NCBI GenBank assembly: GCA_026929865.2
Contig: CM049414.1
Location: 4,508,501-4,572,500 of the forward strand
Direction: 5' to 3'
Length of the DNA: 64,000 nt
Source of the DNA: Hyperoplus lanceolatus
Taxonomy: Eukaryota; Chordata; Actinopteri; Uranoscopiformes; Ammodytidae
Position 1 is the first letter of the stretch, and each line of letters opens with the position of its first letter. Of the stretch, positions 11,782 to 24,056 are shown piece after piece. Below the pieces are notes generated by a model that saw only the letters and a list, made by a program, of their open reading frames with translations, had not been told where the DNA came from and made no database searches. The position numbers and the translations under genes were made by a program.

Positions 11782-13253
11782 AGGTGGAAATCCACCCCAC
11801 ACTTCAACCCTGTTCACATGTCGTACACAAGGTACCCAATGCAGTCCCAGGCCTGTTTTGTAATGAGTGGTTTACTTCTCTTGGCAGGTTATTAGAAATA
11901 AAACAGCAGTGCATTAAAAAAGGCCAGATTGGAAGGGGTGTGTTGCTGTAGGTGAGGAAATTAAATCCAATCCAGAATGCCAGTTTGTGTAAAACCTCAG
12001 GAGTTTTCAAGCAAGACGCCATAGCACGATGGTAAAACAGGGTTCTACAACCGAAAATATGTCTATAATAGTCTGGTATTGTGTGGAATTGGATTTCGTA
12101 CTAGTTCTATTGGCATACTTTTTACGATTTTCTACAAACCCTTGTTTCATTTTACAAAAGAATCCAAAACGTGCCAACTGGTAAATGTCTAAAATCCAAC
12201 TGCTATACAAGAACTTTACTAAATACAACTTAGCATTGGCAGAATATAAATTAAATAAGTGTCTGTGCTAAAATGTTCTTAACTCAAAGTTCACTTAATA
12301 GCTTTTGGGCTGGCCTTCTGATGTTATGTCACAGCCTTCCGTGTTAAAGGAACTTGATCTGGTGTGACAGAGCGTCTGTCCGGTTTCCCCTGGAATTTTT
12401 TTGATGATTTTCGATATAATAAATAAAAAGTTATAAAAAGGAGTCTACTTGCTTGGTATTCAAGGGATAAACAGAGATTATTGATAGTTTTGAAATATAT
12501 GTTTCTCAATTTGAAACATAAATATTAGTTGACATTGAAAATATGCCGGTAATACACTGGGGGACACCCTGGAATATGTGATAATTTGTCCGGGAGACTG
12601 TATATCTCTGTTCAGGCGTTGGGGTACGGCTGACAACTCAGTAATGGTAAACCATTAGGTTAAGATGATGAATCACAAAAACTGTGTTCTCCACACTCAT
12701 AGTAATATGTGATCAAATAATCGGTCAACAACGTTTCAGTCGACATCAGCCTCCAGTACTTTGATTTGATTTTGTTGCACACGCTATAGTCACTGAAGGC
12801 TTATCAAGGTTCCATACCCAGCCCTACTTTTGATCCATGAACACATCAAAAGAGCAACCATTGTCAGCTCTATCTTAATGATTATGCTTAGTATTTGATT
12901 GGCGCATTGCAGGGTGATGTTGCGGTTAAAACTTTAATCAGATTCAACAATTTGCCGTGTCTTTTGCATTGAAAGCCCTACAGTGTTTAATGCAGGGCTA
13001 CACTCAGTCAAGACTTAACATTTTGCAAAGAGGCTCAACCAACAATCAGGGTGTGTATAGGATGGTCATGGGATATGAAATTGGTAAAGGGCAGCTGGAC
13101 TCCCCCTGTGCAAGATGCTTTTGGCATTTGCTTCCCATTTTGGTCGATTTAATATTCAAATGAAAAACATGACGCATGCTGCACTGAGTAGTTGCAGTTA
13201 CATGCGTCATATTATGTAATATTCAGGATTTACGGTTGGCATGTAGAATTACT
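11782..13253 (+). other. gpr63 3' UTR and downstream flank
   Basis: AATAAA at 11897-11902 lies about 115 bases after the stop; further signals occur at 12418-12427 and, past a MITE, at 14395-14400. Which is used cannot be told from sequence. No other gene is visible. Confidence 0.5.
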
Positions 13254-13586
13254 CTCGCCTGGCACCACCCGCCTACCTACTTCCGCTCAATTTTCATTTC
13301 CCTTCAGTAGTCAGTCTGGGTCTGCGGTATATTCTTTGGTTTTCTCCGGATAGATTTTTGGCAGTCCAGAACAGAACAGAGGGAGTAACTCAGAAGCCGG
13401 TGCATGACATACGTCACGACCAAATGTTATGCGATTGGTTGGCAGATCCAGAGTGGAACTGGGCACATCCAATTTTTAAACTTCAACAGACACCCGCCTT
13501 CAAGTGAGGTAATGTTTGTCAATTGAGCGATTCCAGACCTTCTGCTCAAATGAAATGAAGTACGATGGTCTGGTAGGACCAGGCTA
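13254..13586. mobile_element. hAT-like MITE, 333 bp
   Basis: The ends CTCGCCTGG and CCAGGCTA form short imperfect inverted repeats, flanked by an 8-bp duplication with one mismatch (GAATTACT at 13246, GAATGACT at 13587). The same kind of ends and a related interior (GATTGGTTG) occur in the element at 23042. Confidence 0.65.
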
Positions 13587-14679
13587 GAATGACTCCTCAT
13601 ACAGTAAATGTTTCCCACATTTTATCTTCTGCTGGGTTCATTGGATTCTCATTGGATATTTGAGACTTGAACCATGATCCAACATTTGAGCTTGTCTGGC
13701 AGACTGCACTGGCGGCCCAGTTGCCTTTAAGTCTAAGTAAAGATGTTTTGATCCATGTTATTGTATATCAACAAGTACCAAGCCATAGGCAGCTACATAT
13801 GTCTGATTTAGTACTTGTAGATAAACACCGGTACAGGAAATGAGATACCAGGCTCTTAACGAGACATTTCCGGGTAAGATTACAACATTGGAAACACATG
13901 CTTTCTTGCTCTTATGCTATCATCTAAGTCTCAACCCACAGTACACACTTTTTTTTCTCTGAGAGTGACGCAATGTCATTTTGGGTAACGACGAAAACCT
14001 TTTTTAAGAGAAAAGAAAATAGAACCACTTTATAATTCATGGAATGCACTGAATACTGTGTGAGAATATAACGGGTGAATGTTTCCTTTAATATTGTATC
14101 AGGAAGACAGGAGCTGCTGGGTTTGACTTGACCATTCATCTTTTTTTTCTTGCCTCTGGAAGTTGTGGAAAAGGACCGCTTGTTTTAAATGTGTGGAATT
14201 ATTTGACAGGGCATGTAAATTAACAGCTTAAAACAGACTTTGAATGTGGTCAGAAAAGTGTCACGACACATGTCAAGGTGTGTATTTCTATTTAAATGTT
14301 TTGGGTGTGCCTAATTGATTAGTCCATTTGCCAGTCAGAATGCTGCTATATCTGGTGAAACTGTGCAATTTCAGTGTACTGTACTGTTGAATGTAATAAA
14401 GAAATAGACATTTCTTACCTTGGTATACTGTCTCAAGAGTTTTTTTTTTTATAATATGTGGTCTTCAGTCATCTCTTGTTAAGGTCATAGGGTAGGATTG
14501 GGTGGAGAAAATAGTCCCATTTCTCCTGGCTAGCTAATGCTTCGCTAGCTTGTGCCGCACGATGCAAACTCCCATTGAGGGGTTTCTGTTAAGTCCCTAT
14601 GTAAAATGTATATAAAACTGAATTTTTATCATTTGTTAATCCTTTTTGACATGCATTCAAGTTGTAAACAATAAAGAGG
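13587..14679. other. Intergenic, no gene seen
   Basis: AT-rich sequence. A polyadenylation-like AATAAA at 14395 follows TGTACTGTTGAATG and could end a long gpr63 transcript. Nothing else can be supported. Confidence 0.4.
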
Positions 14680-15480
14680 CATTACATTTTATATTATATT
14701 TGAATTTGATGCCAGCAACACATTAAAACAAATCGGAACAGGGGCAACAAAAGACTGGCAAAGCTGTAAAAATAGCACCTGTTTGGAACATTGCTCACAT
14801 ACACATGTTAACTGGTACAGGTGATATTATCATGAATGGATTTTAAAGTCTAAACAACAATTTAGTTTGTTTAGATTTAAAAACAAAGTTTCTCCAAAGA
14901 ATTTAAGTATTTCACCATCTACAATCTGCACTTAAGAGGCAAGGCCCAACATTAAAATTGAATGCCCATGACCTCAGGTGGCACTGCATTAAAAAATTCA
15001 ATTTCATGAAGGATATTACTACATGGGCCTTGGAACACTTGAGAAAACCATTGTCGGTAAACATAGTTTGTCGCTACAAATGCAAGTTTAGACCCATGCA
15101 AAGTGAAAGCCATATATCAACAACATCCGCAAATGCAGCAGACTTCTCTAGGCCTGGGCTCATCTGAGATGGACTGATGTAAAGTGGAACAGTGTGCTGT
15201 GGTCTGACGAGTCTACATTTACAAATATTTTTTGTAAATCATGGACGTTGTGTCCTCCGGGCTCCAGAGGAGAAGGACCATCCAGATTGTTACCAATACA
15301 ACGTTGAAAAGCCATCGTTTGTGATGGTATGGGGGTGGGTTAGTGCCCATGGCATGGGTCACTTTACATCTATGAAGGCACTATTAATGCTGAAATGTAC
15401 AAACAGGTTTTGGATTATAGCAATATTATTATCCATTATTAATATCATCAGAAATCTAAAATGTAGTTGTATCTGATGTC
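14680..15480 (+). pseudogene. Decayed Tc1/mariner-like transposase
   Basis: The stretch 15180-15400 encodes broken pieces of an IS630/Tc1-type catalytic domain: WNSVLWSDES (first catalytic D region) near 15185, then NHGR and RAPEEKDHPDCYQ, then VMVWG at about 15322 and GMGH. Pieces are split between frames and the second and third acidic motifs are missing. No intact inverted repeats are visible. It is an old dead copy. Confidence 0.75.
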
Positions 15481-16530
15481 CAAAAAAACTGGCTTAATGT
15501 ATTTAATAAAATGTTTTAAAAATAATGATAGCCATTTAAATATTAATATATTCGGAAAAAAACAACATTTAAATATCAATAACATGCAGATTAGATTGGC
15601 TATGTCATTTCTCATACGTCAAAGGTCTTGGGTTTTCGAAAATGGTGTTCATTTTAAAAATATATATTATATTAGATTTATTTATTCAGTTATTTTAAAT
15701 TCAGAAACAGAGTTTGGATGCAGCCTTTTTTCATTTTATAAATAAAAACAATACTATCAACAGGTCTTAAATATGCTTTTCAGCGTGTTTGTTTTTAAAT
15801 AAAATATGTCCTAAATCAGACAATTAGCACCATATGAACAAATCCTCTTGTAATAACCTTCAGAATAGTGCTAAGAAGAACGATTATGGAAAGTTGAGTT
15901 GATTTTAAGTGCTTTAGAAGTTAAGATGTATGGTTAAGAGACCATGTTGAGATAATGGTTGATAACGATGGTTTTACAGGAGAAATATAAAGACACAAAC
16001 AAACAAGGTTTAGTCAAATAAAGACCTAAATGTACATTTTGGACCTTTTATTTATACTAGTAGTATTTATAATTGTATGATATAAGACATGTTATGGAAG
16101 CAAAATAAACAATTTTCTCATACTGCGGCATGTGAATACTCCATCCTGGTTATGATACATATTTGTGCTTTAGCTTTAACAACAATATATATATAGTCAC
16201 AGTAGGACACAATCTGTTGGATTCACACATTTCATATTAAGGATGAGTTGATGTCACCGAGAAATCTTCGGAGACTTAATGTGTCCAATGAATTTTGTCA
16301 ACTGTGAAGCAAGTTTTGATGAATTTACAGATACAGTATGTGTCATTGTGTGTGCAATGCTCTGTGTTAATGTAAATGCATTATGAGTAAGGTGTCACGT
16401 TTGGGAGCCCAATGTGTTTGTGTGATGCCTCAGTGCGTTAATTACCCGTCTCCCATGGTGACTCACCTGTGTCTTTCTACTCAGGGACCCCATTTCCTGT
16501 CACTGTCTCTGCTCCAGCAGACCGACGCAA
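15481..16530. other. Intergenic; contains a copy of the 10-kb repeat
   Basis: Positions ~15690-16120 resemble ~9990-10345: both share ATTATGGAAAGTTGAGTTGA, GTGCTTTAGAAG and ATGTACATTTTGGACCTT in the same order and orientation. Otherwise nothing is recognised. Confidence 0.55.
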
Positions 16531-16555
16531 CGCCCACCATACAAACATACATTGC

Positions 16556-16981
16556 TTTCCAAATCGCATACACTTTTTTTTTCTTCTATTCTACATACTA
16601 CATCCGACGACAAAAATAATCTAGTTAGGATGCAGTAGGCATACTATTGGGACATACTTTTACTTATTTTTTTCATCATAACATTGCGCCTTGATCTTGC
16701 CTCTTGCTTTTTTTTATCTGTGACATCCCCGTTTGTTTTCATATGGAGACTCCGTTGATGTGTCGTCACTTTAGGTGCGCACTGGACTATGGGTCAGAAT
16801 CGCCCAAATAGGATGCTGTTTTCAACACAAAAAATCTTGGCCGGATGTCATAGACATCCGGGTCTTTTTAACCGTCCTAAATCTGGCCACAAGTATCGGG
16901 ACATGGGCTACTAAATCTTTTTTCTACCATACTAAATAGTAGAAAAGTATGCGATTCGGAATGCAGGGATGCATTGCTCTC
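16556..16981. mobile_element. MITE with AATCGCATAC ends
   Basis: The left end TTTCCAAATCGCATAC is mirrored by GTATGCGATTCGGAATGC at 16948-16965. It is flanked by direct ~25-bp copies beginning GCCCACCATACAAACATAC (16532) and GCCCACCACACAAACATAC (16983). A non-coding TIR element of a type frequent in fish. Confidence 0.6.
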
Positions 16982-17009
16982 ATGCCCACCACACAAACAT
17001 ACATTGCTC

Positions 17010-20000
17010 TTCCGTGAGATGATTTTTTTTCCCAAGTCTGTCTTTACTTTAACCAGGCCTGCCAGTCAGTCACACTCTCCAAAGTGGAGCTGATAAAGAA
17101 ATGCTACGCTGTTGTGTTACCTGACAACCAGCTTGGAGTCTGTTTACAGTCCTTGCTTCAAAGCGTCAGCATCTCACACCACAGCTCTATTTATTTAACC
17201 TTTATTGGTAATCTCGTTGGGACACAGGATCACATTCTCAAGAGAGACCTGTTTGGGACAAGCATGGTCAAAAAAAAAGATGGCTTTGTATCAATTGATT
17301 CTCTGTCTGGAAGTTTCATTTTCCTATCTATGTATTAATTCACTAATACATTTCTGTGGGTGTCTTTTGGCAAAAGTTGAGTTTGAGTTGGAAAATATAT
17401 AAGTTACACTCTTGTAATGGCTGCTGCAATATGTTTTCTTTTGTTTCAACATACCCTGCAAAGTCGAGTATATAGTGTGTGGACCGGAAGCTGTGGATGA
17501 AATGTATTTTGTAATGGTGTCATGTAATTCCGTTTCGGATTGGTCACTCTGTAGCATGACACGGAAATAAAAAAATATAAATTCATCATACAGACAGATT
17601 TACCACTATTACTTTCAGTATTTAAATGAAAGTGACGGATAGGACGTTGAAGGTTATAAAGGCCCAGGAGCGTAGGCTATGACAGCAGTGCTTGAGTGAC
17701 ATATAAATGATTAATTATATTGGCAGCAGGACTCCAAGAATGAATTTGTAGATGCAGTTATACCAATGCAAATGTCTACCCCTGGATAATGATGAGCAAT
17801 TGACCAGTGTCTTGGCGCATGTCGCGCTCAGTATTTAAAGTGTGGCTTTAATTGAAAACAATTGGCGTTTCCCTTATATGGAAAGTGACTATGCTAAAGT
17901 GAGGAAGTGACGTGCCCGGATGGTGACCATGCAGGTAATAGTGAGGTCACTGGGGGTGAAACAGGTGGTCACCCTGCTAGATGCATTAGCAATTAGCATA
18001 ATAACCTGAGCCACACTGTTGCCGTAAACTTTAAAGAGAGTGGGTCCTAAAACTGACCCTTGTGTCACATCAACAACAAATGTTTGGCTCAAGGGCCAAA
18101 AATCAGGTGATATGCGCATACAATGTGTGAAATGCAGAAAGGCATTCTCTTTAAGCTACAAATATGTAATGATAATTAAATCAAGATAAAAAAAAAGAAC
18201 ATTTATGAACATGTTATTAAATAATAATATTGAATTAGATTTGTTTTTGTTAAAAGGCTTCTTAAGTTCTAAAAGTTGAGCTTGACTCTGGAACACACTC
18301 ACTCTTTTTAACCTTGGACATTTACACAGTAAATCACTTGAGTAACTATACCGCCCCCACAAGCTCTTTTATTTCTGTGGAAATAATTTTATTTCTATGG
18401 AAATAAAACCACTCATTGTAATGAGAAAAGCATTTTCATCAGAAATATCACATTTTATTAGAAAGGTTCAGGACATGATAACCTGCATACAGTGATATTT
18501 TAACCAAATAGCATTATGGTCATTATTTGACAAGTACTGTATTTGGTTACACGTGGAAATGCAGTTCAACCAATGCAGTGATATGATGAATGTCGATGGT
18601 CTGATGACAAATGTAGTGGTTAGAATTCAATTTTAAATTTGATGTGATGCTTCCCCAGCTCATGGATTTGTGCTATTCCACTGAATGCAATTGGTGGCAG
18701 TAGTGAGCTAAACAATTAAACTATATTATAGTAACAAGCTAACCTTATGATAGCCACTTTGTTGCACTTCATTAATTGCACTTTCTGTCCATGTAAGGCC
18801 ATTTCTTGTTATAGAATAGCGTTTTTTTTTCTTCTGTCCTTGTCAGGCAAGAGGGGGTGATGCACCTCCATTACTGGTAATCCCAAAAGCTGCATCAGGT
18901 AATGCCATGTTTTGACAGAAATGTAACCAATGTGCCAATTAAGAAGGGGGTTTTCCCCAAGGAAGACCAGTTTAAAAAAAAACAAGGCTATCAAAAAGCA
19001 GGGTGAAGGACATATTCAAAACTTTGTGAAAATGGCTTTGCTAATGTTTGATGAGGAAACTAAAAGCGTTCAGCACATTTGTTTGGTCTCTGGGTTACAC
19101 ACAAGCAGTTAAGGCCTGTATTCCTTTAGAGAAAAACTCCAATTTAATACAAATACATATACTGACATTATTATTATTAACTGATTTTATTGTGTACATA
19201 TTTTATTACATTTCTACAGAAGCCCTATAACCAGCTTGTTACCTCGTCGAAAAAAGATATGGTGATGTCAGATTTCGAAACTTGTATTAACATTTACCTT
19301 AGTTTCATATGATAGCCACTGGCGAAAACTACCTGCCCATGTTATGTTGCTTGTGCTGTGACTGATTTGAAATAGAATGGCCTTTCAAAGCAGCCCAGCT
19401 GCAATGTCAGCCCTAAAGACACATCAAAAGAGAATTAATTTGTGTGGACTGTGAGAGACATGAAAGCAGAGGTTGCTGCCAGTTCGTAGTAGCATTGTTT
19501 GCTAAAAACGGCAACTGGACCTAGAAGGTCGGCAGGTTGTGTTTAAAGCAGATATCCACTGACCTTCTGTGAACTGGGTCAGGTACAGATAATGTACTTC
19601 CACTGAGCACTGACTTCAGTAGAGTTAGATTGGCTGCAATCTTGTGATTGTAAATGGATGGTGGCTCTTAATCAGCTCGCTCCCTGGGATTCATTATGCA
19701 GCCAGCAGTGAGTAATGAGCGTGCCCGGAGCTTTGAAGTTCACTTTAATCACGGCGCCGAAAGACTATTCCTAAGCAACGGAAACTTGCAGATGTCTCAG
19801 GAGGACGCGTGGTGAGGGACACATACCTAACGACTCAAACCAGTGATCACCACTCATGCTGGCCTAACATTTGGAGCTGCAGCACAAAATAGTCAATTTG
19901 AAACTGATGTTAACAGATGCCGTTTATCTGTAAATTCGAAAGCCTGGTATTCTACTGTAATTATAGATTTTCCTTCAGACTCAAGCTAAATCTTAGCCTT

Positions 20001-20141
20001 CTCACAGAAGTTGTATATAGTCATGGAAAGGCTGCCCTATCTGTACATTTCTCTGCATTCTCTGAAATATCATAACAAATTGTCTCCATATACAGTATAA
20101 AGTGCTGGAGAACTCTATGAGCCAGATGTCCAAACAGGGGG
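17010..20141. other. Intergenic with small repeat remnants
   Basis: A dispersed repeat lies near 17185-17260 (TTTATTTAACC ... AAGAGAGACCTG). At 17990-18100 the minus strand encodes TQGSVLGPTLF, the QGSVLGP motif of L2/RTE-type LINE reverse transcriptases, without further domain support. No gene was recognised in the rest. Confidence 0.4.
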
Positions 20142-21350
20142 CAATCTTTATGTTTTAAGCCCTAATATTTTGTTGTTGTTGCGATAACCATCCCATACTG
20201 GATGGACAGAGCTTTCCAATGACTTACAGTCTCTAGTTGTCTTGACCAGTTTACAATGGCTGTTTCTGGGTTGGGATGGAGGATGTGGCTGTAGACATCT
20301 GAATATCAACAAAACACGCTTGACCAGAAATTGTGGAGTCTGGGACAGAACCAAAACATATGAGCCATGGGTTCTATCAGAGTGTTTGCACCTCTTTATT
20401 TCCTCCCTCTTTCTGCCTATCTTTCTCTCTCCACTGCACACTCAGTCACTACAATTCATGCTTAAAAGAAGCAGGATTGTAACCTCATTTTGCACTTTAT
20501 TTTCTTTATACATTTTTTCTCAGATTCTATTTAAAATAGCCCTTGTGGACAATATAAAAATCCCCTGCGTGGGTTCGTGTTCCCACTCAATGAAATGTAA
20601 AATACATTCTACTAAATATATCTTGAGTGTGGAGAGGCATCGTCTTGTTGCCCGTGGTGACAGTCACGCAGTATTCAAATGATCTAGGAAGAAAACCTGG
20701 AAGCTTAACACTGCCTGAACAAAGGTCTATTAGAACCCCAATCAATACAAGGACTGCAATTGCTTCGGCCTGATGCTGGATTTGTTTGGTTTTCTTTCTT
20801 TTTACAATTAGGCTACTTGCATTAGGCTACATTTATGTTGTTTGCTGTGTGTTGTGTGTACAAAGGTGTATTTAGGAGGGAGGTCTGAGGGGTTCACAGA
20901 AACAACATCAGCTGTATGGATTACAGTTTCCACTAAAGCCACTTATCGTTTAATAGAGTGTGTGGGATAATTGCCGTCATTAATGACTGATTCCCACCAG
21001 AGCCAAATGTGATATTTAAAAAAGCAACCCACAGAATCAAATAAAGGAATTTGCTCCAGTAATGCATTAAAGTATATATCTATAGTTCTGAGCTACTGTG
21101 GCTGGGTATTTTCCATTCTGGGAGACTTGTAATGTCACTGTGCCGTCTCCACGACAACTGAGCTGATGAGGACCATTACATGAGTCTCAGTAAGTGGACC
21201 TTAATCAAGAGTATATAGGTAAACTACTGGCAGTGGAGCTGCACGGATTAGTCCGTTAATCGATTGGTTCATCTGCAGAAAATTAGCAACAGTTTTCTAC
21301 CATCCATTAGTTCAACCCCTTACCTCCCCCGAAGAGAAGAAAGCCAATGT
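20142..21350. other. Intergenic, no gene seen
   Basis: An open frame at 20242-20682 (+, 146 codons) has no recognisable domain, no splice or promoter context and biased composition, so I do not call it a gene. Confidence 0.35.
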
Positions 21351-21430
21351 GTCGTAGTATACCCCTCTGGACTTGCTCCGGTGACTGTAGTTAGCCTGAC
21401 CACTTTAGCAGAGGGGTATACTACGAAGCA
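21351..21430. repeat. Short inverted repeat (hairpin)
   Basis: TCGTAGTATACCCCTCT at 21352 is mirrored by AGAGGGGTATACTACGA at 21410, giving a 17-bp perfect stem with a ~42-base loop. Probably a miniature TE remnant. Confidence 0.7.
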
Positions 21431-21608
21431 AACTCAACAGAGCCTGGCTCTTTTTTCTTGATCTGGTTCAACATAACACAAACCCTCGCTCAGAGCTGAC
21501 CGGTATCACAAAGGCGGTTATCAACCTCCTATGTTGAACGAGGGTTTCAGCTTCAGGCTCTGTGCGCGAAATATATATCCTACATGTTGAGTATGTATGG
21601 GGGAGGAC

Positions 21609-21959
21609 GAAAAGCCATATTTATGTCCTCCCTCCTACATACTCAACATGTATGTATATACTCCATACTGTCTACTTAACAATCGATCGTGTATGAGAGG
21701 TTCGTCGGACCGTTTACACTGAAGCAATAAAGAATAAATAAAAATAAAAAAACTTCCATGTCGTTTGAAAAGACGCAATGCATTGTGGGGCGGTTGAGTA
21801 GGAAAAGTATCCTATTGATCCATACACAAAATCTTCCCAGAGAGTTAGTACTCATCCGGGCATTTCTCGCTTACACAAACTCACACACAACCACAACAAA
21901 CTCAATTTGACTTCAAAATGAGTATGAGTAGGACATTAGTATGCTTTTCGAACACAGCC
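21609..21959. mobile_element. MITE of the TTCGAACACAGCC family
   Basis: The right end ATGCTTTTCGAACACAGCC is intact; the left end (GAAAAGCCATA at ~21610) is partial. The interior (CAATCGATCGTGTATG, TGCATTGTGGGGCGG, GTAGGAAAAGTATCC) matches the copy in ufl1 intron 4, giving an uninterrupted reference for that disrupted copy. Confidence 0.65.
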
Positions 21960-22746
21960 TTAATCTCTTTAGTAACTTAGCTTCTTGTCCTTGAATGCCA
22001 CCGTAGCCTCTGTAAATTCTCCCCAAAGGGAGGGGTTAGCAAGGGAGCGTTGCAATCTATAACTTTCACCACAAGACGTTGCCAAAATGTATGTTTTTAC
22101 ACACTACACCTTTAAAATAGATGTAACCAAACCAAAATAATGTTGTTAAACCTCGATCTGCTCAAGGTGGTTTCAACCTGAGAATATCTGTGTTTGTGAT
22201 AACAACTCTCATTTCTTCTGCAGTTTCGATCATGTTTGGAGCGGTTTTCTGTCATGATGAATTAAATACGGATTATAATACTCCATGTGCTATTTTGAAA
22301 AAAAAAAAGAAAGAAAATGTAATTATGTATGTTTTTCATCAGTCTTTGTCTCTACAGTTGGTTTATTGTATGAATCATATTGTGAGAGTAGGAGGCTGGG
22401 TTTCTCATTTTAGACTGGAAGTCCTCATTTGACATCCCTCACTTTGCCAGACAGGCAGCACCAAGAGAAGGAAAATAATCTGGGGGCCTCCACAGATAGG
22501 AGATGCTTGTTTCCATGGCGATGTTGAGCATGTGCTTGTGTATATGGTGAGCTCATGTACAGTCTCCTCGGCAGCCCTCTTCTGCCTGCCACCATGCAGA
22601 CAGTGTGTCTGCCTCCACACAGCACACAGCTTGGTCACACGTCAGGCTGCGCATTAAACTCTGGGTTCAAAACGTGACAGATCAAAGTTCAGTTAGTTAA
22701 GTTAGCCTACTTTATTAGTGAATGGCTACATTGAAATGTGTCTTTT

Positions 22747-22921
22747 AAATATATTTTTTTTTTGGCATTTTTAAGCTTTATTGATAGTGTGAAGAGACAG
22801 AGGTGAAATGGGGCAGAGAGGGGATGACATGCAGAGAACGACCGCGGGCGGGAATCGAACCCGGGTCTGCTGCTGGGCCCGGCCCGGGGGGACGCCCTCC
22901 CAACTGAGCTAAGGGCGCCCC
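22747..22921 (-). mobile_element. tRNA-derived SINE, full length
   Basis: Minus-strand head GGGGCGCCCTTAGCTCAG includes an A box, with a B box (GGGTTCGATTCCC) about 50 bases on, then a short body ending CTATCAATAAAGC and an A-rich tail. It is flanked by a perfect 15-bp target duplication TGAAATGTGTCTTTT (22732-22746 and 22922-22936). Confidence 0.9.
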
Positions 22922-22979
22922 TGAAATGTGTCTTTTGGCATATCCCCTCTCAAGATACCACACTTTGGTGGGGGTCAGA

Positions 22980-23700
22980 GCGCAGGGTCAGCCATAGTAC
23001 AGCGCCTCTGGAGCAGTTTGGGGTTAAGTGTCCCGCTCAAGTAGCCTGGCATTCCCAGACCTGACACTAGGCGCTGGAAAATTAAATTTGCGGCACCTGT
23101 TGGTCTGGACACGCTCCGTTGAAGCTTTATCAAGAAGACCAGAAATCTGGGCTCACGTTTCAATTGGTTCTATCTAATATGGGCGTGCCAGAGCCCTTTA
23201 TATGGTACTCTGGGGCGAACGTAACAGGATGACGACAGTGACGTGCATGCGACATCGAAGCCGTGATAGTAAACATCAAAGATGGCTGCGGATATGTTGT
23301 GTGAGTTTGAGACTGCTTTGGCCTCGACCCTTAACGATTTGGAAGACGGCACTCAAATCTTTCATTAGCAAGTAAGTGGAATGTTCTGTTTTGCCGACCG
23401 ACAACAGCAAACGTTTAATTTAACAGTTTAACAGCTGTTAAACGAACGGGGCTTACGCCACCTTGTGCATCGCTCTGATTGGTTGTAGTGCTATCCAACT
23501 GCGTGCAGTGGCATTTGAAATGCATGAGTAGGAGCCGCCCCTTGAGTTGGAAATTACTATTGATCGTGGCCAGACCCTCTATCGTTCAAGATATCAGGGT
23601 CTGGATTTCCAGGCTACCGCTCAAGGACACAATGGTAGAGATTGTTGGCACCGTAGATTTAATATCAGCCACAACTAGTTTTACTCATACCACAGAGAAA
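22980..23700. repeat. Dispersed repeat interrupted by a MITE
   Basis: AGCGCCTCTGGAGCAGTTTG and GGGGTTAAGTGTCCCGCTCAA to the left and CGCTCAAGGACACAATGG to the right read as one common fish repeat that the MITE at 23042 split. Confidence 0.55.
23042..23616. mobile_element. hAT-like MITE, 575 bp
   Basis: The ends TAGCCTGGCATTCCCAGACC and GGGTCTGGATTTCCAGGCTA are imperfect inverted repeats. A direct duplication CCGCTCAAG lies on both sides (23033-23041, 23617-23625); 8 bp of it would fit a hAT target site. No transposase is present. Confidence 0.8.
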
Positions 23701-23916
23701 CAGAGATGGTTTCCCCAGTCTGGGTGGAGAAACTTGACTGGCCTTCACTGATCCCTGACCTGAACACAGCCAGCAGCTTTAGGATGGTCTGGAGATGGAA
23801 TTGTCAGAAGCTCCCTGCAGCAAGTGTCCAACATGTTATGATTTTTAAAATGTTTCAAGCCTATTGATTTAGAATGAGGGGTTCAACAATCATGTGTGTT
23901 TAAGAATGGCCACACG

Positions 23917-24047
23917 AGGCACCTAGCAGCAGACCCGGGTTCCATTCCCGCCCGCGTTCGTTCTCTGCATGTCACTCCCCTCTCTGCCCCATTTCACCTC
24001 TATCTCTTAACACTATCAATAAAGCATTAAAAAAAAAAAAAAAAAAA
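23917..24047 (+). mobile_element. tRNA-derived SINE, 5'-truncated
   Basis: Starts just before the B box (ACCCGGGTTCCATTCCC), runs through the body to ATCAATAAAGC and ends in ~19 A. The duplication GGCCACACG lies at 23908-23916 and 24048-24056. The A box is missing, so this copy should be silent. Confidence 0.88.
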
Positions 24048-24056
24048 GGCCACACG

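Noticed and set aside
11496..11951. Frame overlapping the gpr63 3' end
   Set aside because: Out-of-frame shadow of the TM6-tail region with low-complexity composition.
17990..18100. LINE reverse transcriptase gene
   Set aside because: Only one RT-like motif (QGSVLGP) is visible, without the catalytic YADD region; kept only as a possible remnant.
20242..20682. 146-codon frame
   Set aside because: No recognisable motif, composition like the surrounding AT-rich DNA, no promoter or splice sites.
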